A stretch of 64,000 bases of DNA from Undaria pinnatifida (lineage: Eukaryota > Sar > Phaeophyceae > Laminariales > Alariaceae), in assembly GCA_012845835.1 (NCBI GenBank), contig JABAKD010000004.1:4186265-4250264 (forward strand), written 5' to 3'. Shown piece by piece: positions 10,384-19,650 of the stretch; position 1 is the stretch's first letter; every line of letters begins with the position of its first letter. The notes below the pieces were generated by a model. It had not been told where the DNA came from, did no database searches, and was given only the letters and a program-made list of their open reading frames with translations. The position numbers and the translations under genes are program-made.

Positions 10384-11930
10384 CCGGGGTAAGATCGGTA
10401 ATATTCCCGCCGTGAAATTACCGCCCTGGAGGGGGGTCACGGTAATTCCGCGATTTACCGACATATTGTGTAATTTCCGCCTACCACCAAAGTCGTTACA
10501 TCCCCAAACCGAAATACCGTCTGCCGCCAAAAAACACCGCCGTATTGCAATACCGCCGAAAAAATGCCGCCATAATTGAATTTCCGCCTTCATATCGCCG
10601 AATTAATCCCGCCAACTCTCGACACCGCCAACTCTGGATACCGCCCAAAACATACCGGCGACACTGGATACCGCCCGAAAGGTACCCCCTGAACTGGATA
10701 CCACCCGTGTTCTTTGTTCCGTGTTCATTTGTGTTATTTGCTCTTTTTGTTCTGCGGGTTCCTCTTCGGTAGAACCTTTTTGTGGACATCAAGGCATTCG
10801 ATTATTGTATTATTATTGTGGTTTCAGGGTGGTACAGCTTTTTTGCCCTCTTCGTTCGTGCGTTTCGCATGAGGCTGTTCCATTCCATTCATGGTAAAAT
10901 AGGTAACACGCTTTCCCGTTGGTTTTGCCTCGATTTCTCGTTTGAAGTCACACCGCAATACCGCCCCAAGTCTTGGGTTTACGATTACGCGCCGCCGAAA
11001 AAAGAAAAACCGCCTACGTACCGCCAAAGCAAATATCGTCGTGTTGCATTACCGCCGAAAAAATATCGCCATTTTTTGTATTTACCGCCGGCCGCCGAAA
11101 AAGTACCTTCAAAAGCCGAAAATCGCCTACCGCCAAAACGATCACCGCCGTGTTGCATTACTGCCGAAAAATAAAACGCCATATTTGTAATTACCACTTA
11201 TAGGCCATTTCTTACACAGTCGGATTTGTCAACGGCCTTTTTCGACTGAAGCCCAAATCGGGCTTTCTCACACAGTCGAAAAAGGGCTTTTTCGACTCAA
11301 CTTTTTTGGACTGAGTTTTCCGACTGGGAGATCCAGTCGAAAAACTTGACTTTTTCGACTGGATCTGCCAGTCGAAAAACTCATTCGATTTTTTTTTGCA
11401 CCTGTTTTTTCAACCCATCGCATCTCTCATCCGACCGCGATATCGATGCCATTTTGCCAACAACGGCTACGCATGCTGTAGCTTGGGCGGCTCTCGGCTG
11501 AGTGCAACGCCACGAACGTAGCTTTGGCGGTTTTTGGCTAAGCCTAACGCCACCAACCCGCTTGGACGAAGGTTTGTCGCGCACGAAGCACGCGTTGCTC
11601 GCGAAGAACGCGCGAAGCACAGAGCTGCCAACCGATTTCGACTGCCATACATCAGTACTCCCTCACACCAACCGCCTCTAGGAAGAGCACAAAAATTATA
11701 GAATCGACTCGATTGACGATAAGAAGGACCAGAAGAATCCAGTCGAAAAAAAGTCCTGTCGAAAAGGGCCGTATTCGACCGGCGGAATCCGACTGTGTAA
11801 GAAATGGCCTTGCAGCCAAAGTCGGTGCCGCCGAAAAAATCGAAATACCGCTTACCGCCAAAAAAATACCGCCGTATTGCAATACCGCCCCGCCTGAGTC
11901 CGCCTAAAACCGTTACCGACCTTAACCCTG
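10384..11930. mobile_element. hAT-like element with CCGCC/GAAAAA arrays, carrying a nested insertion
   Basis: The termini are CCGGGGTAAGATCGGTAA and, inverted, CAGGGTTAAGGTCGGTAA. The flanking octamers are AGATTATT (10,376-10,383) and AAATTATT (11,931-11,938), 7 of 8 identical, as expected for a hAT target duplication. The interior is filled with taccgccgaaaaa-type repeats (10,400-10,700, 10,950-11,190, 11,820-11,900), probably subterminal transposase-binding repeats. No transposase is visible. A second element is inserted at 11,202-11,810. Confidence 0.8.
11202..11810. mobile_element. Nested TIR element (AGGCCATTTCTTACACAGTC ends)
   Basis: Near-perfect inverted termini beginning AGGCCATTTCTTACACAGTC lie at 11,202 and, inverted, end at 11,810. 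The arms contain repeated cagtcgaaaaa words. No convincing target duplication is visible beyond one base. It splits the hAT-like element around it and is therefore younger. No transposase is present in about 609 bp. Confidence 0.75.
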
Positions 11931-11938
11931 AAATTATT

Positions 11939-13100
11939 CAACTTGGAGCCTCCCGACAGGGGGGGGGTACCTGACACCGTCCCCTCCCCGAAACACCATA
12001 CTAAATCCTATATGAAACCGAACGCATATAATAAATCCTATATGAAACCGAAGACACACTAAATCCTATCTAAAACCGAACACAGGGGACGATAGAGAGC
12101 CGCTCCCCCCTCCTTGCTATATACAAGGCCTTCCATAGGACTATACTACTACTGGGAGGCAACCCATAGGCCACAGCGGCGTGGTGACGGCGACTTCAGC
12201 CGTATGGTGTGGTACAAAGCAGCTATGAGCTCGCTCCTTGGTGGAGGAGCAGAAAGCGCCGAAGAGCCGTGGGATCGGCAGGTTTCATCGCGCGGCGGGC
12301 GGACAGCTGTTCGCTGTAGATGTGGTAACGCCTTGAAACCCTATCCTATCTGGCACCTGGTATCCGGTATCAAACTCGTACCTGTCGTACCTGGTAACAC
12401 ATCGTACCACGAGGGGGTACCACCAGTATATTTTTTGCTTGGCCTTGCGGTAGAGTTGAAGCACTAAATCCTTGCTTGCACACGCGAATCTTGGCGCTAC
12501 AGCAGTAACGGTTTCCGCAGCTACACAGCAGTCAAGCACTGCGAGCCGTTGCTTTGTGTGTTAACGTTGCCGATGAGGCGACTTGGATGCCGGATTTTGA
12601 CGAGACATCTATTCATGGTCAGACCCTCTTGCCGCGGCACTGCACAGCGCCGGTACTATCTCGGTAGCACTTGACTATCTCAGGACCAACCATTGACGGC
12701 GCCTGATGTCGTTGACACCTCGTCTGCTACCTGCGTTTGATGTCCTGCACGCCACTCTCGCCACCGTCGAAAAAATATAATATGCCGTACATACGAGAGA
12801 TGCGATGTGATGCTACACTGTTCGCCTTGATGTGAGGGTATGCCTCTTCGGAACAATTGTCATACTAATCATGCAAGATTTTTTTCTTTTCCCGCTCTTG
12901 GGGGTAGTTATGTGTATGCTATCCCAATCCCCGCCCCCCCCTGGTTTGATGGAGCAAAACTGGGTGGGCAGTGGATGTGTGTGCCTCATGGGCCGGAAGC
13001 AGCTACAAACAGTAGATTCTGAAATATGTAAAACGGCTACGAATCGGTGTATATTTTTATATAATAGCTGGTAGTAATGAGCCATTAATAATCAATACAA
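11939..13100. other. No gene seen
   Basis: It includes an aaatcctatatgaaaccgaa short direct repeat at 12,000-12,080 (three copies) and unique sequence. No exon or RNA gene is supported. Confidence 0.5.
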
Positions 13101-13139
13101 GATATGAAAAACGTCAGCGTGCATTTTTTGGTGCGGGGT

Positions 13140-13775
13140 AACACGTGGGCCGGCCCATGGGCTGTCCCATCAAATCCAATTGCCGGCTCACATAGAGCCC
13201 GTGTCTCATGGGTCTCGCTGCGAATGTCATGGGACGGGCCCGGCCAGGCCAACAAATTAAAAAAAATGATGAGCCGGGCCAATATAATTTTAAATTCGAT
13301 GGGCCGGGCCGGGGCGCGGCCCGGCGTCTGACGTTTCGATGGGCCGGGCCGGGCCACAGCCCATCCTCTACAAATTTGATGGGCCGGGCCGGGCCGACAA
13401 TTTTTCAAAATGTGATGGGCGATCATCTGAAAAATGGATGGGCCGGGCCGGGCCGGGCCGCGGCTCATCATCGGAAAAATTGATGGACCGGGCTGGGGCG
13501 CAGCCCATGATTATTTTTTTTGATGGGCCTGGCCGGGTCACGGCCCATGGACTCCAAATTGGATGGGCCAGGCCGGGCTGCGGCCCATGAGATATGGGCT
13601 TCAGTTGAGTTGCACTGCTCAGCCCACGAGGTGGCCCACGTGCTTTCACGGGCGACCCGGGCCACGGCCCATGATAAGTGGTGTACTGATGCTACGATGA
13701 CGACGTCCACCCGGTCCATGAGACGGCCCACGCGTTCTCGCGGGACAGCCCGGGCCGCGGCCCCTGATCTGTGGT
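13140..13775. repeat. GGGCC-rich array, second copy
   Basis: Units of gatgggccgggccgggcc with AT-rich spacers. The left part (ggtaacacgtgggccggccc ... gcgaatgtcatggg) matches 15,355-15,470. The right part (cacgaggtggcccacgtgct ... gcccgggccgcggcc) matches 3,610-3,790. Together with the other two copies it defines one repeat family. Confidence 0.7.
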
Positions 13776-14049
13776 GTACTGAAAAATACAACGATTCAGT
13801 TTTGTGATTCTGTATTTTGCATTTGGTCGAGCGAACGAACGAACAGCAAGCAGCAGCAGGCAGCTAGCTACACAGCAAACCAGACTGTGCGACGAAGCAC
13901 GCGGTAGTAGCAGCAGCGCGTGGCCAGAACCTACGTATCCGAGGTCTGATCGATCATACACAAGAAGGCAGTGGCTCTGTGTCAATCAGCCCCGGAGATC
14001 CCTGTTACGAAGTCGGTGAGAGTCAATTGCTGGACTCCCAAACATATCT

Positions 14050-14479
14050 TGTGAGGCAGTAGACTGAAAATGTTGCACAACAAATGCTCCTCGAGTTATT
14101 CGAGTTATTCCTTCTAAACTCGTTTTTCCACCACATTCCCCCCTACTAAACCTGACATATTTCCCAGATTATGCCAGGAACCCCGATGAGATACCCAGTA
14201 TCCAATGCGACTTTTTCGGTATTGGAGTGACTTGCAATGATCCTATACATTGCTCTCATCGTTGTTTTTAAGTGGTTGAGTTTTACAGGTTCTTGAACGT
14301 GAGAAAATCCTTCTTTTTTTTCTTTTTTTCCGGGAAAGACGGTGAGAATCAAACCAGCGACCTCACTGCTCATAATCTCACATCCTGTCTGCGATGCCTA
14401 ATGTGGTGGAAAAACGAGTTTAGAAGGAAATAACTCGAGTAGCATTTGTTGTGCAACATTTTTAGTCTACTTCCTCACA
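14050..14479. mobile_element. Foldback/MITE element with ~80-bp inverted repeats
   Basis: The left arm 14,050-14,137 and right arm 14,400-14,479 are inverted copies starting tgtgaggmagtagact and ending near ccaccacatt. The left arm carries a small internal duplication of cgagttatt. The ~260-bp centre has no transposase. No target duplication is clear. The right end abuts the tRNA-Ser-like sequence at 14,481. Confidence 0.8.
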
Positions 14480-14480
14480 A

Positions 14481-14564
14481 TGGCGTCGTCGGCAGGACTC
14501 GAACCTGTGCGTGAAATTACAATGGGTTTCCAATCCATTCCCTTAACCACTTGGGCACTCCCAC
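14481..14564 (-). tRNA. tRNA-Ser(GGA)-like sequence, probably a relic
   Basis: On the minus strand it shows a D-arm (TGCCCAAGTGGTTAAGG), an anticodon loop TTGGAAA giving anticodon GGA, a long variable arm typical of class II tRNAs, and the T-loop GGTTCGAGTCC. The 3' end reads GCCA, so CCA appears in the DNA. The acceptor stem has three mismatches out of seven (GTGGGAG against CGACGAC), and single mismatches lie in the anticodon and T stems. This looks like a decayed or retroposed tRNA rather than a functional gene. Confidence 0.55.
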
Positions 14565-14565
14565 A

Positions 14566-15344
14566 CAGCCGCATAGCTGAGTGTGTAAATTCGCGTCCCA
14601 GGTGCCAAGTTTTTCATGTTTTTAACTATTAATAACTACACGTACGCTACTGCTGTAGGTGGCGAAATATTCGACCCTGCCTATCAAAGGCTTGCGCTGA
14701 GGCTGCCAGAGCAATAAATCACGCAGCAGCAGCAGCAACACGCTGCAGCAGTTCAGTTCGCGGCGAGTAAGTACGATCACCGCAGGTTCGATGGCCCTTG
14801 TGCGTCTGGGTCCGCTGTAGCTGGCCACCTCGGCGAGCCTCTCTCCCCAGCACCCAGCACCACCCCCTCTCTCCCAATTCTCCTCGCGCCGATGTGGCCA
14901 GCGCCGATTCGAACCTTGGAGGAGAGGACCCACATCCTTGCGGTCGTCTGCTGCTGTATGCGTGTCTCGCTGCTGCACTGTTGCTGTGTGCACTGTTGCT
15001 GTGGCTAGCTACTGGTATGGGGTGTGCTTTGTTCGTTGGTCGGTACGCTGTGTGCGTTTGGGTGGTGTGTGCGATTCACACTAGACCGCTCTCTACAGTA
15101 AAGCACTGATACATCACATCGTGGGCACTGTTCGTGCTGGTTTTGAAGCGGAAGTTGAATTCCAAAACGAAAGCCCCAACAACTCCTCTGGTTCTGAATA
15201 TTGGGAGCTACACCCGAACCAAACGCGTATTTTTCCTGTGATTGTGGAAATATTCTTATTCTGCGAATAACTAGTTTCCCGAAATTGTCTGATAATCAAT
15301 AAAAGCACTAAAAAAGTCTGGGTGCACCTTTTTAGCTGCTTTTC
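14566..15344. other. No gene seen; tRNA-like box B on minus strand
   Basis: The minus-strand word GGTTCGAATCGGC (near 14,905-14,920) matches a pol III box B, and CAG-rich sequence lies close by, so an old SINE is possible. No complete element or exon could be defined. Confidence 0.35.
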
Positions 15345-15620
15345 AGAGGGGGTAACACATGTGCCGGCCCTTTCAACTCACGGGCCGGCCCACAGAGATA
15401 GCGGGCCGGCCCATATAGGGCCCGTATTTCATGGGCCTCGTTGCGAATGTCATGGGCCGGGTCGAGAAAAATTTAAATTCGATGGACCGGGCCGGGCCGC
15501 GGCCTATCTTCTGAAAATATGACGGGCCGGACCGGGCCGCGGCCCACGACATGAAAAATGATTGGCCGATCCGGCCCGGGCCGACCCACCAGTGCCGGCC
15601 CATGACATGCCCTGACAAGT
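15345..15620. repeat. GGGCC-rich array, third copy, with CAGGG-type end
   Basis: Same family as 3,234-3,880 and 13,140-13,775. It begins near gggggtaacacatgtgccgg and ends catgacatgccctg at about 15,617, the inverted form of the terminus at 3,234. No duplication of the right flank acaagtag was found on the left. Confidence 0.65.
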
Positions 15621-15814
15621 AGTATCCTGGCTTTTAGTATGTGTGGCCCAGTACTCGCAGTATCACACCCTCGGAAGTACCGGACAACCTCTCATCGATC
15701 GCTACCAATCGAAATCGAGCGCGACGACAAAGAAAGCAATGAGGCAGACAGTGCCACTGCACGGGTAACCTGGAATGAATAAATATGCTTACACCAATGC
15801 ATAGATCGTAACAA

Positions 15815-15905
15815 AATACTGGGTACTGCCAGTCTACTGGGGTAGCCCCAGTGTACTCTTGGGTTTGCAGTACTCCCAGTATCAGACCTCAAAAACACTA
15901 CTTTG
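15815..15905. repeat. Dispersed repeat, pair with 2,262-2,395
   Basis: It carries atactgggtactgccagtc, ctcttgggtttgcagtactc and cctcaaaaacac in the same order as the first copy. Confidence 0.6.
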
Positions 15906-17323
15906 AAGTATGTTTTTGATGTAAAGCAAACGGGGAGAAGATCTCGATCAATGAGTTTTTGTTGATTTCTCGGTTGATGTTTTCGCTTTTTGCACCTCAG
16001 GGTCGTCCGCATGGCGTTTCCCTGACGTCGGCATGCCCCCACAAGAGCATGCAACGTCTCTGGCTCATTATTTGCAGACATCTAAAATGGCTGTCGGGAG
16101 TAATAATGACTACTCGTACTACGACGAGAGCAAATCATTACTACGGGGGGATTTCGGAGCCATCCCGAGTTTTAGGCCTTGCCTTTGGCTTGTTCGAGCC
16201 GTGCCCGTCCTCTCCACAGGATGACAGCCCCCAAGGCCAACTCGCAACGACAGCGGAGCCTTGCTTCAAGCAGCGTTTCATGGTGTATCAAGTTGAACCC
16301 ATGATGACCGCTAACCCTAGGTGGATACCTGTACGAGTAGTGTATCACGTCATGTTAGACCTATGGAATCCAACTACGTAGCTCGTAATATAGAACTACT
16401 TACAAATATCTATTTCCTGAGCGGCCTCCATTTTCTTCGCTTCTCACACTAACTTTTAAGATATTCTCCTCTCCGGACCCTCTCCGGATGGCCGAGCGCG
16501 CTCGGATGCCTGAAACAGCACTTCTCCGCGCTTCTCAGATTTTTTTTTTTTTCAAATTCAAGTAAAAAGTCCTTTTTCTTGGGAAGTTGATTTTTCTGCT
16601 TACCCTAAGTTTGACACTCCTGTTATTTTTTGGGAATGCCACATACTACCTGGACACCGCCTCCTTTTGTTACTTGCGGAATGGTCCATTTTTTTGTGTT
16701 ATTTCTTTATGCACGTTGTTTTTGTACTTGCACGATTGCACGAAGCTTTATGATACTAGATAGCTGATGATCTTAGCTTGACTCATCACATCATCAGCTC
16801 AGCTCCGCCCAGCAGCGCAAGCTCAGCAGCGCAGCACCGTGCTGTGCGATGTTGCGCGGTGCTGTGCCATGCTGAGTGCTTTGCTGTAATTTCTCTTTCT
16901 TGCATGTCATGCTGCATCATTACCACGTACCGATACTACAACACCAGAGGCGTGTACATGCTACCAGGTACATTGTTGAATCACAATACATGCAGCCCCA
17001 ACTCAGCTCAGCCCAGCCATATCTAGTTCAGCAGCGCAGCGTCGTGCCCGTGCTTTCAATCGGACGCACAGCAGTACCAGAGATGATGCAAAGTACCAGG
17101 TACCGGTATGTACGCACGTATTGTGTACTTGTCTTTTTTCTTCCTTCAGTTGATTGTCATATCTCGGTCCCCATGCCCCCCCCCCCCCCGCATATTACAC
17201 CCCCCCCCGCCCGGCCAATCAGAACGTGACATCGCCATCGTAATACCCAGTCTTGTGAGGGCTTGCTCACGGCCTCTGTCCGTATACTCTTTACTTGTGT
17301 TGCCCTTTGATTCGCTTCAACAG
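15906..17323. other. Upstream of the unknown + strand gene; possible further exon
   Basis: After a pyrimidine-rich acceptor (tttttgcacctcag, ending about 16,000) one plus frame reads protein-like sequence including PPQEHATSLAHYLQTSKMAV and DYSYYDESKSLLRGDFGAIP to about 16,160. It might be an earlier exon of the gene ending at 19,178, but no donor in the right phase was found. The stretch 16,780-17,220 is GCAGC- and C-rich low complexity. Confidence 0.3.
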
Positions 17324-17583
17324 TGCAGCCGATTGCGACGCTGATGGACAACTCCAAGACTCGGGGAGTGTATTTTCAAGAAATAGAACTGAGCCCGTCG
17401 ATTCCCCAGCGGTAGTCCGCAGCGGGAGCCTAAGACAACGCGGAGGGGTGGCCGCGCCAGTGGAAATCGAGGAGTCTCTCTTGCAGCCAGGCCAGGCTGC
17501 GCCCTTGCGGCGAGACTCGCTCAATCTTTTTGCAACACTGGTGCCACCGCCTTTGCGCAAGTCCAAAAAGAATTTCACATCCG
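17324..17583 (+). CDS. Unknown gene, penultimate exon
   Basis: Acceptor tgattcgcttcaacag|T and donor TCCG|gtgagt bracket an 86-codon open segment (phase 2 in, phase 1 out). Protein-like features are RNRTEPVDSPAVVRSGSLRQ, an acidic EIEESLLQPG segment and RRDSLNLFATLVPPPLRKSK. The phase fits the exon at 19,000 exactly. I do not recognise the family. The gene's 5' part is missing or lies in undetected exons upstream. Confidence 0.5.
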
Positions 17584-18066
17584 GTGAGTTGACGCAACAG
17601 AAGAGGCGGTAATTGTTCCCCAGGGTCCCTAATATGGAAATTATTATGTTGCCCGATAGGCTTTCCCATTGAATTAAGTTGGGTTTGTCCGATAGATTTT
17701 CACTCCCCGAAGCGCCAATTTTCTCTCTAGATGCACGGTTAATGATATTAGATGAACTTATGTGGAGCCTATCACGTCGTTAGCCGGTCACATTTTCTAT
17801 CGTGTGTGTATTTCTAACCATCGCTGGGGTAGAAACCGAAAGGCCACTCATGGTGTATACATAAGAGCCGTGATGTCAACATGTGAAAAGTTTTCCTCCT
17901 AATAAGCACTCGCTTGTGCGTACGCTCTGTGGGGGTTGTCTTCTCCACGGGCAGAAGCGGCTTGCGCCTCACGACCCTCCCTCACGGTGGTGCATCTCAC
18001 AACGCGTGTTTAGTCACCGAGGGGAGACCCAGACGTTCACATTTAACGTAGGGACGCTCGAACTCG
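17584..18066. other. Intron, no feature seen
   Basis: Intron between the two plus-strand exons. Nothing repetitive or coding is evident before the tandem duplication at 18,067. Confidence 0.45.
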
Positions 18067-18326
18067 GTTGCTGAAAAAAATAGTGTTGCCCGGTACGGCG
18101 ATTGGTGACGTTTGTGACACTCTGCATGCAGTACAGGGCATCTAATAAGAAACAGAAATACTGACCAAGACTGGGTTTAATATTCGGGAGAGGGCGGTTG
18201 CTGAAAAATATAGTGTTGCCCGGTACGGCGATTGGTGACGTTTGTGACACTCTGCATGCAGTACAGGGCATCTAATAAGAAACAGAAATACTGACCAAGA
18301 CTGGGTTTAATATTCGGGAGAGGGTG
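18067..18326. repeat. Tandem duplication, two copies of 130 bp
   Basis: The segment from gttgctgaaaaa through cccggtacggcgattggtga and ctctgcatgcagtacagggc to ttaatattcgggagaggg is repeated head to tail with a period of 130 bp (18,071 to 18,201) and only one or two differences. It is a recent duplication inside the intron of the unknown + strand gene. Confidence 0.95.
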
Positions 18327-18477
18327 GGTTCTGCAGTAAATCCATTATAACGCATTTCTCGTATTTATCATTTTCCTGGAGATCTCAGCATGACGTTCTG
18401 ACTGCTTGATTTCTTAGTAGGTGTCCTGTGTTGTATGATGATGCATGCTTTTTTTGTTGAAACATTAAAATGCACCA

Positions 18478-18712
18478 CAGCTGTAAGATCGAGGGTTTCG
18501 TCGACAATCATCTTTACAAGCTGTGTGATACTCCGATCGCGTGTTACTAGATTGTGTGTGTCCTCATGAAATATATAGGTCGGCGACCCCCCTTGGAATA
18601 GCTAGTACCAGGGGTAACAGGGTAATGTGCCAAGACGTCCAGTCTTTGATGAAAATATGTGTGAACGGAAACTATAAAACCCGCTTTGAGGGGGATACGA
18701 TCTGACGGCTGT
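18478..18712 (+). mobile_element. CAGCTGT-ended MITE, copy 2
   Basis: Ends cagctgtaagatcg and atctgacggctgt. Internal words match the family (tttacaagctg, gatactccgatcgcg, tcctcatgaaatatataggtc, ggaaactataaaaccc). It lies in the intron of the unknown gene. Confidence 0.75.
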
Positions 18713-18999
18713 GGAACGCACCAACTTTCTATCTATTGTGGTCTTATTACCGGCGAGTGGGGGAGAACAGGTGTTTTATCGCATCATGAATACCTGGTAA
18801 GAGGTACTGCACGAATTGTGGTAGACCCTAAAGAGCTGATGGGGATCAGGCACTTGGTTTCAACGTTAATTTTGTGGTTTATTAATAAGATTCGTCATGA
18901 TATATGAACATCTGTTGATGGCATTCATTTCATACTGTCTGTTCTTTCTGAACGTATAATATCGCAACAGTATTTACAACAGGGTGCTTTTATGTACAG

Positions 19000-19178
19000 A
19001 AACTTTACAACCTTTTGTGCAGGATTTGACCGTGCTCCCGTCACTCCCTGTTGCAGTTGTGGACTATGCTGTGGAGGCATCAAATCTCGCGCACCGCATC
19101 CTTGTTCTGCGGGAGATCGTGGAGACCGGAGCCGGCAATGGCGGACAGAGTCAGATGGTTACCCCTAGTCCAAAATAA
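19000..19178 (+). CDS. Unknown gene, terminal exon
   Basis: Acceptor cttttatgtacag|AAACT joins the donor at 17,583 in phase 1 (G plus AA makes GAA). The frame continues through TLQPFVQDLTVLPSLPVAVV and VDYAVEASNLAHRILVLREI to a stop at 19,176-19,178. The segment looks helical (VEASNLAHRILVLREIVE) and ends in a short Ser/Thr/Pro tail. It may be part of a small soluble or adaptor protein, but no family is recognised. The gene converges on the HYPK-like gene, whose stop is 322 bp away on the other strand. Confidence 0.5.
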
Positions 19179-19499
19179 GGCTCCACGCATCAAAACGGTT
19201 GCGAAGAAACATGGAAGGGGCCCATGAAGATCGTCTGCTGGATTTAATGTTCCCTTTAGAGTGGTTTGATTTGCGCATCCCATTTAGTACATTTTGTTGC
19301 CGAATATACTATAGGTTCTTCGACATTGACTAGGAATGGAGTGCCATCCGGACGGTACGAGGTTGCCGCACCGGCTGCAACGGTATTTTTGGGTTATACA
19401 ACAACCGTCCGTTTAAGCACACAGGAAGATAAACGTTTTTTTAATCAAGTTAACATCGCTAAGCCAAAACGTCCTCGGTTCCGGTCCTGGCTGGTACCG

Positions 19500-19650
19500 C
19501 TACTGCTGTAGCTGCAAAAGATGACGCAATGCTTGCACCACGTCGCCCTGTCCCATTAACAAAGCAGCTCGAGCCTCTTCGCTGGTGACCTCTAATTCCT
19601 GCGTAACCACCTCGATGTCTTCCGCCGAAATCTTGATACTTGTTTCCGAG
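19500..19650 (-). CDS. HYPK: HYPK-like protein, exon 2 (UBA-like domain)
   Basis: C-terminal exon of a 98-residue protein. Acceptor ttgctgcacag|C at 19,650 completes the serine codon split at 24,124. It encodes ISAEDIEVVTQELEVTSEEA followed by RAALLMGQGDVVQALRHLLQ, the three-helix UBA-like fold of the HYPK and NAC-alpha C-termini: an E/D-[LI]-E-x-[IV] first helix, then a G-[DN]-[VI]-V-x-A-[LI] third helix. In other eukaryotes HYPK binds the ribosome-associated N-terminal acetyltransferase NatA and has chaperone-like activity. The final residues QLQQ come from CAG/CTA codons. The stop is at 19,500-19,502. Confidence 0.82.

Noticed and set aside
16480-16535. tRNA-like 5' half (ggatggccgagcgcgctcgg)
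   Set aside because: It resembles a box A, but no anticodon stem, T-arm or box B follows at a usable distance.
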